Assembly: GCF_016919065.1 (NCBI RefSeq) | Contig: NZ_JAFFQA010000021.1 | Coordinates: 17,742-81,741 of the forward strand | Direction of reading: 5' to 3' | DNA length: 64,000 nucleotides | Source of the DNA: Desulfobulbus rhabdoformis | Lineage (GTDB): Bacteria; Desulfobacterota; Desulfobulbia; Desulfobulbales; Desulfobulbaceae | Shown here: positions 16,564 through 25,138 of the stretch, one piece after another | Numbering within the stretch: the stretch's first letter is position 1 | Layout: each line of letters opens with the position of its first letter | Notes under the pieces: model-generated | The model's database searches: none | Told to the model about the DNA's origin: nothing | What the model saw: the letters and a program-made list of their open reading frames with translations, nothing else | Made by a program: the position numbers and the translations under genes

Positions 16564-16706
16564 AGGGTGTCTTGAATAATTAGATTTTTCAATCAAGACC
16601 AAGGATTGCGAACAATTTTACCGCAGGCATATACAAGATATTCCGAGGATAAAATTTTTCGCGTGACGCCGAGATTGGCAGAAAAAGCAATTATTCAAGA
16701 TGCCCT
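16564..16706. mobile_element. Miniature inverted-repeat element, copy 3
   Basis: 143 bp, ends AGGGTGTCTTGAATAATT and AATTATTCAAGATGCCCT, flanked by AG duplicates (16562-16563 and 16707-16708). It is inverted relative to copies 1, 2 and 4. It sits 37 nt upstream of the asnO start codon, between that gene and its AT-rich upstream region. Confidence 0.9.
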
Positions 16707-16973
16707 AGATTCATACATGACTGATCGCATGATTTCTATGATTAATTCTTTGAAAATTTGGATGATGTAGATGTAAAAAGAGAGAAGATATTAGGCAGTA
16801 TTAGTGAAACTTCTTATTGTAGATGAAAAATAAAATGGAAATGATTATATTCTACTCATTTTAATTTTATGAATATTTAATAGGATGTATTGAACTGTAT
16901 GCAGATTATAATTTGTATTTTTTCTGTAAAGTCCAATGTTTTTTGGAGGGAAAATTGATCTTTTGAATAAAAT

Positions 16974-17007
16974 ATCGACGATTTATATCTCGATATAGAT
17001 CATCGAT
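16974..17007. promoter_or_regulatory. 34-bp near-perfect palindrome
   Basis: ATCGACGAT-T-TATATC-TC-GATATA-G-ATCATCGAT: the two halves are complementary except for two mismatched pairs and the central two bases. It resembles a dimeric or tetrameric operator. The regulator is unknown. Confidence 0.45.
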
Positions 17008-17016
17008 AAAATATCT

Positions 17017-17048
17017 CAATCTAACTATAAAAACATGAAGTTAGATTG
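17017..17048. repeat. 9-bp inverted repeat
   Basis: CAATCTAAC and GTTAGATTG, perfectly complementary, flank a 14-nt AT-rich loop. No T-run follows, so it is not an obvious terminator. It lies 10 bp from the 34-bp palindrome. Confidence 0.45.
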
Positions 17049-17413
17049 CTGTCAACCCGGTCTGTGGATAATTCAGATGATTTTATTTGTAAAACGTGTG
17101 TTATATCATGCTGATATAGCGAAATTTATCATTTTATAATTTTTTTGTTAATTTTTCTCACGGATGTTGGCGGCTGTGACCTGGGAAGTTTGTGCGAGCA
17201 AGTGATCTCTGCAGAGACAAGCTTGCATTCCCTTTCCTTGTCCTCAATGCATGCGCCCATGCGCATTTTGTGCTAAAAAAATTGGTAACCCATCACGGAA
17301 CACCGAATCTGCGGCGTTCTCGGACTGCGAGGTGCCAAATCTGCACAGGCCGATGCTCCGGCAGACCGCAATCGCTTACAGTTATAGAAAATAAGGCGTA
17401 TTTTCAAAGATAC

Positions 17414-17438
17414 CCCGATGAATGCTCACGGATTCAGG
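17414..17438. repeat. Single REP arm upstream of rsmE
   Basis: CGATGAATGCTCACGGATTC followed by AGG matches the left-type end of the long REP units (seen inverted at 44353). No convincing partner arm is present close by. Confidence 0.5.
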
Positions 17439-17469
17439 GATATTTCCCTGATCGTTTACAACACATTCT

Positions 17470-18213
17470 ATGCGACGATTTTATATTGAACCCCAGAAAA
17501 GAGCGGGAACCCTGATCACTATTACCGGGCAGGAGGCCAGGCACATAGCCATGGTCCTCAGGCTCAAATCCGGACAACGTGTTGAGTTCTTTGACGGCCA
17601 AGGAACTATTCATACTGCGGTACTGGCACATGTGGAGAAGCAACGAGTGGTGGCCGAAATTAAAGCCACACGGGAAGAACGTGACCTGTCACCCTTGCCT
17701 CTGACTTTGGCCCAATGTCTTCTTAAAGGTAAAAAAATGGATCTGGTTGTGCAAAAGGCCACTGAGCTTGGTGTGCAGACTTTCCTCCCCCTGGTCTCCC
17801 GTTACTGTGAAAATAGGGGCGAGCGAAACCCGGTTGAGCGCTGGCAGCGGATCATGATCGAAGCCTGCAAACAATCGCACCGGGTCACCCCTATGCAAAT
17901 TCTTCCGGTGACGCCTCTTGTTGGTGCTGACTTTGTCCCCTATACCCATCGCTTTGTCGCCTGGGAGGCAGAGCAATGTCTTCCCCTTCCGAACGAGTTT
18001 GTCAAACAACCGGGGCCAATTTGTCTTCTGCTTGGACCTGAGGGAGGCATTCACAAAGAGGAAATCGCCCATCTGCGAGAACAGCACTTTTCATCGTTTT
18101 CTTTAGGGCCGCGTATTCTGCGTGGTGAGACCGCCGCCCTGGCTTCCGTCTCCATTGTCCAGTACCTCAGTGGTGGCCTCAAACCTGAATTCGTGACGAC
18201 GGGTGGGCACTGA
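17470..18213 (+). CDS. rsmE: 16S rRNA (uracil-1498-N3)-methyltransferase
   Basis: A 247-residue SPOUT methyltransferase that methylates U1498 in the 30S decoding region. It begins M-R-R-F-Y-I, typical of RsmE, with an N-terminal PUA-like domain (about 1-75). The C-terminal trefoil-knot SPOUT domain has L-L-L-G-P-E-G-G near 178 and L-G-P-R-I-L-R-G-E-T-A-A-L near 207. The last nine residues (P-E-F-V-T-T-G-G-H) lie inside a degenerate long REP unit and go beyond the usual end of the family, so the natural C-terminus has been replaced or extended by the repeat. A small gap separates it from dtd. Confidence 0.94.
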   Translation: MRRFYIEPQKRAGTLITITGQEARHIAMVLRLKSGQRVEFFDGQGTIHTAVLAHVEKQRVVAEIKATREERDLSPLPLTLAQCLLKGKKMDLVVQKATELGVQTFLPLVSRYCENRGERNPVERWQRIMIEACKQSHRVTPMQILPVTPLVGADFVPYTHRFVAWEAEQCLPLPNEFVKQPGPICLLLGPEGGIHKEEIAHLREQHFSSFSLGPRILRGETAALASVSIVQYLSGGLKPEFVTTGGH

Positions 18214-18342
18214 ATACCGTACCGTTTTTATACGACCAAGTGTTTGGTGAAAACTCTTTTGCTGTCCAGCTTCCCCCACCATCATAGACTCAGATAACCC
18301 TCCTGCTTCAGACAGAACGCGATGGTATTCATGGATGCAGGT
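18184..18342. repeat. Degenerate long REP unit overlapping rsmE end
   Basis: It starts CCTGAATTCGTGACGACGGG and ends TGGTATTCATGGATGCAGGT. The interior GTCCAGCTTCCCCCACC matches the TTCAGCTTCACCC stretch of the inverted unit at 44353. The first 30 bases encode the end of RsmE and its stop. Confidence 0.6.
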
Positions 18343-18372
18343 CAACATTAACCTTTTTTGTAAGCTGAATAT

Positions 18373-18822
18373 ATGCGAGCTGTTGTACAACGAGTCTCAG
18401 CGGCCAAGGTTGAGGTAGACGGTGTCGTCACCGGTGCTATTCACCAGGGTCTGCTTGTCCTCTTGGGTGTTCATCGTAATGATACGGAAAAAGATATGGT
18501 GTGGATGGCTGACAAAATCCAACACCTGCGTATTTTTGAAGATGATCAGGAGCGGATGAATCTCTCCTTGGATGATATTGGAGGAGAGCTCCTGGTGGTG
18601 AGTCAGTTCACTCTCTGCGGCGATTGCCGTAAAGGGCGTCGCCCTTCATGGAACGATGCAGCCTCCCCTGATAGAGCCAAAGATTTGTACGACCGGTTCA
18701 TCGAACTGTGCCGTCAACGGAAGATCCCCACCGAGGCCGGTGTATTTCAGGCCATGATGGACGTCTCCTTGACAAACGATGGCCCGGTCACCATCCTTTT
18801 AGATTCCCATAAAAAATTCTGA
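18373..18822 (+). CDS. dtd: D-aminoacyl-tRNA deacylase
   Basis: A 149-residue cytoplasmic editing enzyme that removes D-amino acids (and glycine) mischarged to tRNA. It begins [15 protein letters not shown], the DTD signature. It carries the S-Q-F-T-L catalytic motif near residue 78 and the C-terminal N-D-G-P-V-T-I-L-L motif, the Gly-cisPro region of the active site. Full length. The M16 protease gene starts 12 nt downstream, so the two are probably co-transcribed. Confidence 0.95.
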   Translation: MRAVVQRVSAAKVEVDGVVTGAIHQGLLVLLGVHRNDTEKDMVWMADKIQHLRIFEDDQERMNLSLDDIGGELLVVSQFTLCGDCRKGRRPSWNDAASPDRAKDLYDRFIELCRQRKIPTEAGVFQAMMDVSLTNDGPVTILLDSHKKF

Positions 18823-18834
18823 CAACGGAGTACT

Positions 18835-21759
18835 ATGACTACATTTGCCCTTGGCTCGACGTATCATGGTTTTACCCTGGATCGTGTTTCTTTTGTTGAG
18901 GAGATCAACTCAACCGTCTATCTCTTCACCCATGCGGTGCTTGGCTGCCAGGCCGTGGCCATAAAGAATCAGGACGCAAACAAGACCTTCTGTGCTTCGT
19001 TTCGCACCGTCCCAGAGGATTCCACTGGTGTGGCCCACATTCTGGAACACTCGGTGTTGATGGGCTCGCAGAAGTACCCGGTGAAAGATGTCTTTGGCGA
19101 GATTAACAAGGGCGGTCTCATGACCTTCCTCAACGCCATGACAGGCTCCGATACGACCTGGTACCCTTTTGCCACCAGAAATGAAAAAGAGTACTTCAAC
19201 ATCATGGATGTCTACTGTGATGTGGTTTTTAATCCGTTACTGTTGCAAACAACCTTTGAGCAGGAAGGTTGGCACTATCACCTGGAAAACGGGGAAGACA
19301 AGCTCCAGTACATGGGTGTGGTCTTTAATGAGATGAAAGGTGCTTTCTCTGATCCGATCCGTTCGCTGTTTCATCATATCTATCAGGGGCTGATGCCGGA
19401 GTCGACCTATGCCCATGAGTCCGGTGGTGATCCCAGGCGTATTCCGGATCTGAGTTATGAGCAGTTTGTCGAGTTCCATCGCTCCCACTATCACCCCTCA
19501 AATGCCACCCTGTTTTTTTATGGTGATGCGGATTTGGAGAAGGAGCTTGCCTTTGTTCAGGATCGGTTCCTCAGTCAGTTTGATGGTCCGGTGGACAAGG
19601 CACAGATCAAGCCTGGCAGGGACGTGTCTGCACCTGTGTCTCTTGAGGACACCTATCCCGTCCAGCCGGGCAGCCCTACCGAGCAGCGCACCTTTCTTGC
19701 CATCAGCTCCTCCATCGCGACCATTGCGGATCGCAAACTCAATACCGCCTTCCAGATCATTGCAAATATTCTGTTTAACTCAGATGGCTCGCCTTTAAAA
19801 AAGGCGGTTTTCAACTCGGGTGTCTGTAAGGACTTTGGTGGTCTTTTTCTGGCCAACTCCAGCATTAAAAGTCTGATTATTACCTACCTCGTGGGGACAG
19901 ATGCTGAGAAACGTGACCACTTCCTGGCCATGTACAAGGCCACTCTAACCCGCATGGTTGATCAAGGCCTGGACCAGGAGTTGATGCTCTCTGAATTGAA
20001 CAAATATGAATTTTCGGTCAGGGAAGAGATGAATAAGGCCCAGCGTGGTCTGGATCTGATCGGCAAGGCGTTGCCAGCGATGAAGGGGGGACAGAGCCCT
20101 TTTGATGTCTTGGAGATCGATGCCCTGCTGGCTGAGATTCGGAAAGAGGCACTTGAAAAGGGCTACTTTGAACAGCTGATTCGCACCTACCTTTTGGATA
20201 ACCCCGCGACCGTCACCGTGACCTTGGCACCGGATCCAGAAAAGATGGCGCAAAATGTTCTTGAGGAGCAGCAGCGGCTGGCAGCATTTAATGCCTCTCT
20301 CGATGATGAGGGGCGCAAGCAACTGGTCAACCGTACCCAAGAGCTGATGGCGCTGCAGGCAGAGGCAAACACCGTAGATGACCTGCGCAAATTACCGCGC
20401 CTTGGCCTGGACGACCTGGACAAACATCCGCCTTTTCATGAGGTCAAGCCAACGCAGCTTGGTGAGGTTGAATTTCTGGTTAATGATCTTGAAACCAATG
20501 GGATCTGTTATCTGGACATTGGTTTTGATTGTTCTTCGCTCCCCCTTGAGGTGCTTCCTTATCTGGATCTCTTTGCCACCATTGTCACTGAGATTGGAAC
20601 GGCCAGCAAGGACTACATGCAGTTTGCCAAGGCAATCAATATCTGCGCCGGGGACTTCTCACACTCCTTTCAGGCCTACTCCAAAGCAGGAAATCGAGAC
20701 ACTGTCCGGCCGATTCTCTGGTTCCATGTCAAGGCACTGTCTTCCTACCTGAATCAGGCTATAGAATTGGTGAGCGAGGTCCTGACCTCGGTGGATTTTT
20801 CGGATGAACATCACATTGAAGAAATTCTCCAACGCGAGTTTGCTTGGGCTGAACATTCGGTACAGAGTGAAGGTTATTCACTGGCTGCCACTCGGGCCTT
20901 TTCGCACCTCAGTCAGGCTGGACGTTACAATGAGCAGGTCCATGGTGTCACCGCGTACCTGCAGCTCAAAGCGTTAGCGGCAGACTACCTGAATGGTGAG
21001 GCAACACTGCACGCAGCCCTGCGTCAGATGCGCGAACAGCTCTTTGTGCGGCAGGGCATGGTGATTTCTGTGACCGCCGATGATAAGGACATTGTCCGTT
21101 TTCAAAGTGCAGGACTTGGCCTGGTCAAGGCCCTGCCACAGGGGGGAACGCCTGCAGCAGTCCTCGATTTTCCACAGGTTTCCAAGTGTCAGGCCCTGGC
21201 CACTTCAGCCGAGGTTGTCTATAACATCCAGACATGTACCCTCTTCCCCGATGTCTCCACGTACAACGGCAGCTTTGAGGTCCTGCGCACCTGGATGTCC
21301 CGCGACTACCTCTGGAACACGGTACGGCAGATGGGGGGAGCTTATGGTTGCTTTATTCAGTTCAATCACCTGACCGGTAACTTTGGAATGATCAGCTATC
21401 GTGATCCCCAGGTGAAGAAAACCTATGATGCCTATGAGGCACTCCCCAAGGTGATTGGTGAGCTGAACCTGTCACAGGAGTCTATGCAGCAGTTAGTAGT
21501 CGGAGCGTATGGAACCGCTAACCCACATCAGGGACCAGCGGCCAAGGGGGCCACAGCGCGAAACAACTATCTGGCCGGGGTAACCCGAGCCTTTCGCCAG
21601 CAGCGGGTTGAGGAAATTGTTCGAGCGGGGGTGGATGATCTGCGAGGCTTTGCTCCGCATTTTGCACGGCTGCAGGAAGAACGCAACCGTGTCACCGTGG
21701 GCAACAGCGATAAAATTCAGCAGGACAAAGCGCTCTTTGATGAAGTCATAAATTTGTAA
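18835..21759 (+). CDS. M16C zinc metalloprotease, PreP-like
   Basis: A 974-residue member of the presequence-protease branch of the M16 (insulinase) family, which degrades unfolded peptides inside a closed chamber. The inverted zinc motif H-I-L-E-H is at residues 68-72 (V-A-H-I-L-E-H-S-V-L-M-G-S). The downstream glutamate helix around N-E-M-K-G-A-F-S is near 165, and the central M16C-associated domain lies roughly at 450-700. A second inactive M16 domain closes the protein, with R-D-Y-L-W-N-T-V-R-Q-M-G-G-A-Y-G near 825. No signal peptide is visible, so it is likely cytoplasmic. Length matches the family. Confidence 0.93.
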   Translation: MTTFALGSTYHGFTLDRVSFVEEINSTVYLFTHAVLGCQAVAIKNQDANKTFCASFRTVPEDSTGVAHILEHSVLMGSQKYPVKDVFGEINKGGLMTFLNAMTGSDTTWYPFATRNEKEYFNIMDVYCDVVFNPLLLQTTFEQEGWHYHLENGEDKLQYMGVVFNEMKGAFSDPIRSLFHHIYQGLMPESTYAHESGGDPRRIPDLSYEQFVEFHRSHYHPSNATLFFYGDADLEKELAFVQDRFLSQFDGPVDKAQIKPGRDVSAPVSLEDTYPVQPGSPTEQRTFLAISSSIATIADRKLNTAFQIIANILFNSDGSPLKKAVFNSGVCKDFGGLFLANSSIKSLIITYLVGTDAEKRDHFLAMYKATLTRMVDQGLDQELMLSELNKYEFSVREEMNKAQRGLDLIGKALPAMKGGQSPFDVLEIDALLAEIRKEALEKGYFEQLIRTYLLDNPATVTVTLAPDPEKMAQNVLEEQQRLAAFNASLDDEGRKQLVNRTQELMALQAEANTVDDLRKLPRLGLDDLDKHPPFHEVKPTQLGEVEFLVNDLETNGICYLDIGFDCSSLPLEVLPYLDLFATIVTEIGTASKDYMQFAKAINICAGDFSHSFQAYSKAGNRDTVRPILWFHVKALSSYLNQAIELVSEVLTSVDFSDEHHIEEILQREFAWAEHSVQSEGYSLAATRAFSHLSQAGRYNEQVHGVTAYLQLKALAADYLNGEATLHAALRQMREQLFVRQGMVISVTADDKDIVRFQSAGLGLVKALPQGGTPAAVLDFPQVSKCQALATSAEVVYNIQTCTLFPDVSTYNGSFEVLRTWMSRDYLWNTVRQMGGAYGCFIQFNHLTGNFGMISYRDPQVKKTYDAYEALPKVIGELNLSQESMQQLVVGAYGTANPHQGPAAKGATARNNYLAGVTRAFRQQRVEEIVRAGVDDLRGFAPHFARLQEERNRVTVGNSDKIQQDKALFDEVINL

Positions 21760-21776
21760 GCAGAGCTTTCTTTTTT

Positions 21777-21821
21777 TGAATCCGTGACAGCGGTTGGAGG
21801 CAAGTGCTCACGGATTCAGGT
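21777..21821. repeat. Short REP-like palindrome
   Basis: TGAATCCGTGACAG and GCTCACGGATTCAGGT form a hairpin in the gap between two convergent genes. A T-run precedes it (21770-21777), which on the minus strand could not serve a terminator. Confidence 0.7.
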
Positions 21822-21832
21822 ATCTCCTCAAG

Positions 21833-22222
21833 TCATTTATCTTTCTTTGGGGTGGCCAGTCGGTCCACCACTTTCTCATAGTACAGCCCTTCTTCGCCAA
21901 GCTCAAGGCTGCGTCCCATGCGGCCTTCGAGCTTGGTTCGCAGGCAACTTATTTTTCGTAATTGCCGCACCTTTTCTTTTTCATCGGTACAGTTTGCCAG
22001 CAATTGCTCTGTGCGAATGATCTCTTTTTGGAGGACAACCTCCTCCGGGACAAATCCACTGTTCTTGAGCAGACGGTACGCCATGCGCAGGTCAGGCGGA
22101 ACATTGCTCAGATCTTCTTTGGGCAGTGGCTTGTTTTTCCAGTGACTGAGATCGGGGAGCGTGTCCTCTTCCATGGCCTGTTTTATTTTGCGCTCGGCAA
22201 TTTGTTGGATAAAGGAGAGCAT
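21833..22222 (-). CDS. DUF1992 (DnaJ C28-like) protein
   Basis: A 129-residue cytoplasmic protein matching the DUF1992 family, also called DnaJ homologue subfamily C member 28 conserved domain. It has an N-terminal A-E-R-K-I-K-Q-A-M-E-E segment, the D-L-S-H-W-K-N-K-P-L-P linker, and P-P-D-L-R-M-A-Y-R-L-L-K-N-S-G-F-V-P-E-E near residues 43-62. The remainder is a charged coiled-coil-like helix. There is no J domain. Function is unknown in bacteria. It stands alone, facing the M16 gene. Confidence 0.82.
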   Translation of the reverse strand: MLSFIQQIAERKIKQAMEEDTLPDLSHWKNKPLPKEDLSNVPPDLRMAYRLLKNSGFVPEEVVLQKEIIRTEQLLANCTDEKEKVRQLRKISCLRTKLEGRMGRSLELGEEGLYYEKVVDRLATPKKDK

Positions 22223-22321
22223 AGACTGTTTCCCTTGAGTTGTGGCTTGGACTCGTTACAATAGGTTACATCCCACAAAAGGTATACCCTTGCACAATAC
22301 TACAAAAAATAGGAGTGGTGT

Positions 22322-23182
22322 ATGAACATGCGACGTTTGTTGGTTGTCTCCCTCGGGGTACTCATGACCGGAACCCTAGCCTGGGGAGCGGAGTTTCCTT
22401 GGGAGGTGAAATTGCCCTTCAAGGAGGCGACGATCCATTATCAGCTCAGTGGAATGGAGCAAGGTGAAGAGGTGCTTTACATTAAAGACTACGGCCGCAT
22501 GCTGGCTAGTTATCACACCGCCTCAACCTCCATGATGGGGATGACCACCAAAAGCGAAACCGTGGAGATCACCACTCCCGATTGGGTCTCAACCTATGAT
22601 CTGGTCGAGCAGACTGCTTCCAAAACCACCAATCCCAACAAACTGTATCAAAGAGAATATAACAAGCTGAGCCGTAGCGAGAAGAAGAATTTCAAGAAAA
22701 ACGCGACATCGTTAGGGGCCGGTATGTCGGCCCAGATGGGAGGCGATGTCACCCAGACAAAGGGAAGTTTTTTAGGCTATGACTGCGACGTTGTCACCGT
22801 CAAGGGGATGTCTACCAGCTATGTTCTTGAGGGGACGGATATTCCTCTGAAGACCGTGGTCTCCATGATGGGGATGAAAAGTACGGTCGAGGCCACCACT
22901 GTTGACACCTCCTCGCCTGTTCCGGACAGTGTCTTTGAGCCGCCGGTTGGTCTGACCGCCGAGTATGATCCCCAGGCCGAGGCCGCGTTGGAGGGCACGG
23001 TTCAGCAGATGGTCAATAGCTTTAAGGAGCCAGACGGAGGCGCGACGATGCAGCAGCAATCCGGTATGGGGGCAATGACGACCCCTCGGATGGATGCTAT
23101 GCAGGCAGATGGGGTGAGCGCAGATGAACAGGCTGAAATGATGCGTCGTATGCAGGAGGCTATGAAGAATATGCAGCAGTAA
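22322..23182 (+). CDS. Exported Met-rich protein of unknown function
   Basis: I do not recognise the family with certainty. A signal peptide covers residues 1-22 (ending T-L-A-W-G-A), so it is periplasmic or outer-membrane associated. The mature part looks like a beta-rich fold of the DUF4412/LolA-type shape (repeated strands, Y-I-K-D-Y-G, Y-V-L-E-G-T-D-I-P-L-K-T-V-V) to about residue 215. The last 60 residues are unusually rich in methionine and glutamine, ending M-R-R-M-Q-E-A-M-K-N-M-Q-Q. The Met-rich tail might bind metal or be disordered; this is speculation. It is monocistronic with its own terminator. Confidence 0.7.
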   Translation: MNMRRLLVVSLGVLMTGTLAWGAEFPWEVKLPFKEATIHYQLSGMEQGEEVLYIKDYGRMLASYHTASTSMMGMTTKSETVEITTPDWVSTYDLVEQTASKTTNPNKLYQREYNKLSRSEKKNFKKNATSLGAGMSAQMGGDVTQTKGSFLGYDCDVVTVKGMSTSYVLEGTDIPLKTVVSMMGMKSTVEATTVDTSSPVPDSVFEPPVGLTAEYDPQAEAALEGTVQQMVNSFKEPDGGATMQQQSGMGAMTTPRMDAMQADGVSADEQAEMMRRMQEAMKNMQQ

Positions 23183-23222
23183 CCTATTCCCTCCTGCAAC
23201 TTTCACGGTCTGTAGGTCCATT

Positions 23223-23262
23223 AAAAAAGCCCTTGAAGCATAGCGCTTCGAGGGCTTTTTTA
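23223..23262. terminator. Bidirectional terminator
   Basis: AAGCCCTTGAAGC and GCTTCGAGGGCTT form a stem with an A-run before it and a T-run after it, so it can end both the Met-rich gene (plus) and nadB (minus). Confidence 0.88.
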
Positions 23263-23289
23263 GTGGGGAATGAATGCTTTTAAAAGGGA

Positions 23290-24894
23290 TTACGGTTTTT
23301 GCAGCACCGTATCCTTGAGCCAGCTCTGATCATCTTTCTGAGGATAGTCCTCAATATAATGCAGTCCTCGAGACTCTTTACGCAGGCTGGCGCTCTGAAC
23401 GATCAAATCAGCGACAACCGCCAGATTACGTAGCTCGACCAGATCTGGTGTGAGCAAATAGTCGTAGAAATGTTCTTTGATCTCTTTCACCATCCAGCTC
23501 AGTCGTGTCTGGATCAGATCGAGACGTTTTTGGCGGCGAACAATGCCGACGTAGTCCCACATCAGTTGTCGAAGCTGATCCCAGTTGTGTTTAATCAGGA
23601 TGGATTCATCAAGAATTTCCGCTCCCCCGGTTCGCCATGGGGCTATCTCTATGCGCTCTAGTCCACGGATTTCTTCAATGCGTTCTTTGATCTGCTTAGC
23701 GGCTCTATGGGCAAAGACCACCGCTTCAAGCAGTGAATTTGAGGCAAGCCGGTTGGCTCCATGAAGTCCGGTGCAGGCGGTTTCCCCCAGGACCATGAGG
23801 TTGTTGATGGAGCTGTTCCCGTTTTCATCCACCACGACCCCTCCACACATGTAATGGGCCGCGGGCACAACTGGAATCGGTTGCTGGGTCAGGTCTACCC
23901 CGTATTTTTTGCAGGTACCGTAGATGTTGGGGAATCGCTCGCGAAGAAATTCAGCCGGTTTATGGGTGATGTCCAGATAGACACAGTCGGTGCCGGTCCG
24001 TTTCATCTCCGCGTCAATACCTCTGGCGACAGCATCGCGTGTGGCCAGGTCGCCCCGAGGGTCGTATTTCTTCATGAAGGCTTCGCCCTCTTGATTGATG
24101 AGAATCGCGCCTTCGCCTCGAACCGCCTCGGAAATAAGAAAGTTTTTAGCCTCGCGGTTAAAGAAACAGGTGGGGTGAAATTGAATGAATTCCAGATTGG
24201 CCACCTGGGCTCCAGCACGGTAGGCCATGGCAACACCATCGCCGGTGGCGATATCCGGGTTGGTTGTATAGAGATAGACCTTGCCGCATCCGCCGGTACA
24301 GAGTACGGTGACACCAGCATAATGGGTTTCGACCTCGCCGGTGATCCGGTTGAGTACATAGGCCCCCAGGCAGCGATCTCCATTCTTGCGTTCCTGGCCT
24401 CGCGCTTTTGACTCGATCAACAGGTCAATGGCCAGGTGGTCTTCGAGCACAGTGACGTTGGGATTGGCCTCTATCTGCTTAATCAGCGCCCGCTCGATTT
24501 CCTTGCCGGTAATGTCGGTTGCATGGGCAACCCTCCGGGCCGAGTGGCCGCCTTCCATCCCCAGATCGAAATCTTCACCGTTCTCACCCAGCTGGAAACG
24601 AACACCTAAATCCATCAACTCGCGGACCCGATCGGGTCCTTCGGTGGTTACAATACGAACAATATTCTTATCGCAAATTCCATCCCCAGAGCACAGGGTG
24701 TCGGCGATATGCGCCTCCACCGAGTCCTCTACGGAGAGTACCGCAGCTACACCGCCCTGGGCCAGGTTGGTGGCCGTGTCGGCTTTTTTCTTTTTTGTGA
24801 TCAAGGTCACCTTGGAAAACTGCGCAACCTTCAGAGCAAACGACAGCCCCGACACACCACTACCAATAATGAGTACATCGCTATATTCCGTCAT
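23290..24894 (-). CDS. nadB: L-aspartate oxidase
   Basis: The FAD enzyme that oxidises L-aspartate to iminoaspartate, the first step of NAD synthesis; under anoxia fumarate can act as acceptor. The start is set at ATG 24894 because the product then begins M-T-E-Y-S-D-V-L-I-I-G-S-G-V-S-G, the normal FAD-binding N-terminus; the longer frame reads through the parS site. It has 534 residues. T-N-L-A-Q-G-G-V-A-A, G-G-H-S-x-x-R and the V-A-H-A-T-D region are present, and the catalytic R-G-E-G-A / H-Y-M-C-G-G motifs follow. nadA and nadC are not adjacent. It is divergent from parA. Confidence 0.95.
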   Translation of the reverse strand: MTEYSDVLIIGSGVSGLSFALKVAQFSKVTLITKKKKADTATNLAQGGVAAVLSVEDSVEAHIADTLCSGDGICDKNIVRIVTTEGPDRVRELMDLGVRFQLGENGEDFDLGMEGGHSARRVAHATDITGKEIERALIKQIEANPNVTVLEDHLAIDLLIESKARGQERKNGDRCLGAYVLNRITGEVETHYAGVTVLCTGGCGKVYLYTTNPDIATGDGVAMAYRAGAQVANLEFIQFHPTCFFNREAKNFLISEAVRGEGAILINQEGEAFMKKYDPRGDLATRDAVARGIDAEMKRTGTDCVYLDITHKPAEFLRERFPNIYGTCKKYGVDLTQQPIPVVPAAHYMCGGVVVDENGNSSINNLMVLGETACTGLHGANRLASNSLLEAVVFAHRAAKQIKERIEEIRGLERIEIAPWRTGGAEILDESILIKHNWDQLRQLMWDYVGIVRRQKRLDLIQTRLSWMVKEIKEHFYDYLLTPDLVELRNLAVVADLIVQSASLRKESRGLHYIEDYPQKDDQSWLKDTVLQKP

Positions 24895-24915
24895 ACTAGG
24901 GTCCCGCGCCGACAA

Positions 24916-24931
24916 TGTTTCACGTGAAACA
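24916..24931. promoter_or_regulatory. parS: parS centromere site
   Basis: TGTTTCACGTGAAACA is an exact 16-bp palindrome identical to the consensus parS bound by chromosomal ParB. It lies 22 bp upstream of the nadB start and about 210 bp upstream of parA. Confidence 0.95.
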
Positions 24932-25138
24932 TATTGGCTTTGAAAAAAGTCACATTCGTACCGGACACCGCAAAATGGTTGATTTGCAGGCCCGAACAGC
25001 CATTCGCACACGTTAATACGAATGGCAAACAATAGCCAAAGTGAATTTGGTGGCAAGAGAACTATTCTCTGGGAAGCGAGAGTATAGTATACTGATTGAA
25101 TGTTTCATTAACAAAGAGCCGTCAGGAGAAGATTTACC

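Larger units (their letters stand above)
16707..17413. other. Long AT-rich upstream region of the NAGGN operon
   Basis: About 700 bp without a supported gene. The first 450 bp are very AT-rich. The second part (about 17160-17410) has ordinary composition and holds a small frame on the plus strand that overlaps rsmE and shows no family features. Notable structures are the near-palindrome at 16974-17007 and the inverted repeat at 17017-17048. The asnO promoter probably lies here or in the miniature element. Confidence 0.6.

Noticed and set aside
17192..17515. Frame overlapping the start of rsmE
   Set aside because: Wrong frame relative to a well-supported gene, Cys/Arg-rich, no homology features, and it crosses a REP arm.
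23761..24411. A 216-codon frame antisense to nadB
   Set aside because: The opposite strand encodes conserved L-aspartate oxidase motifs throughout.
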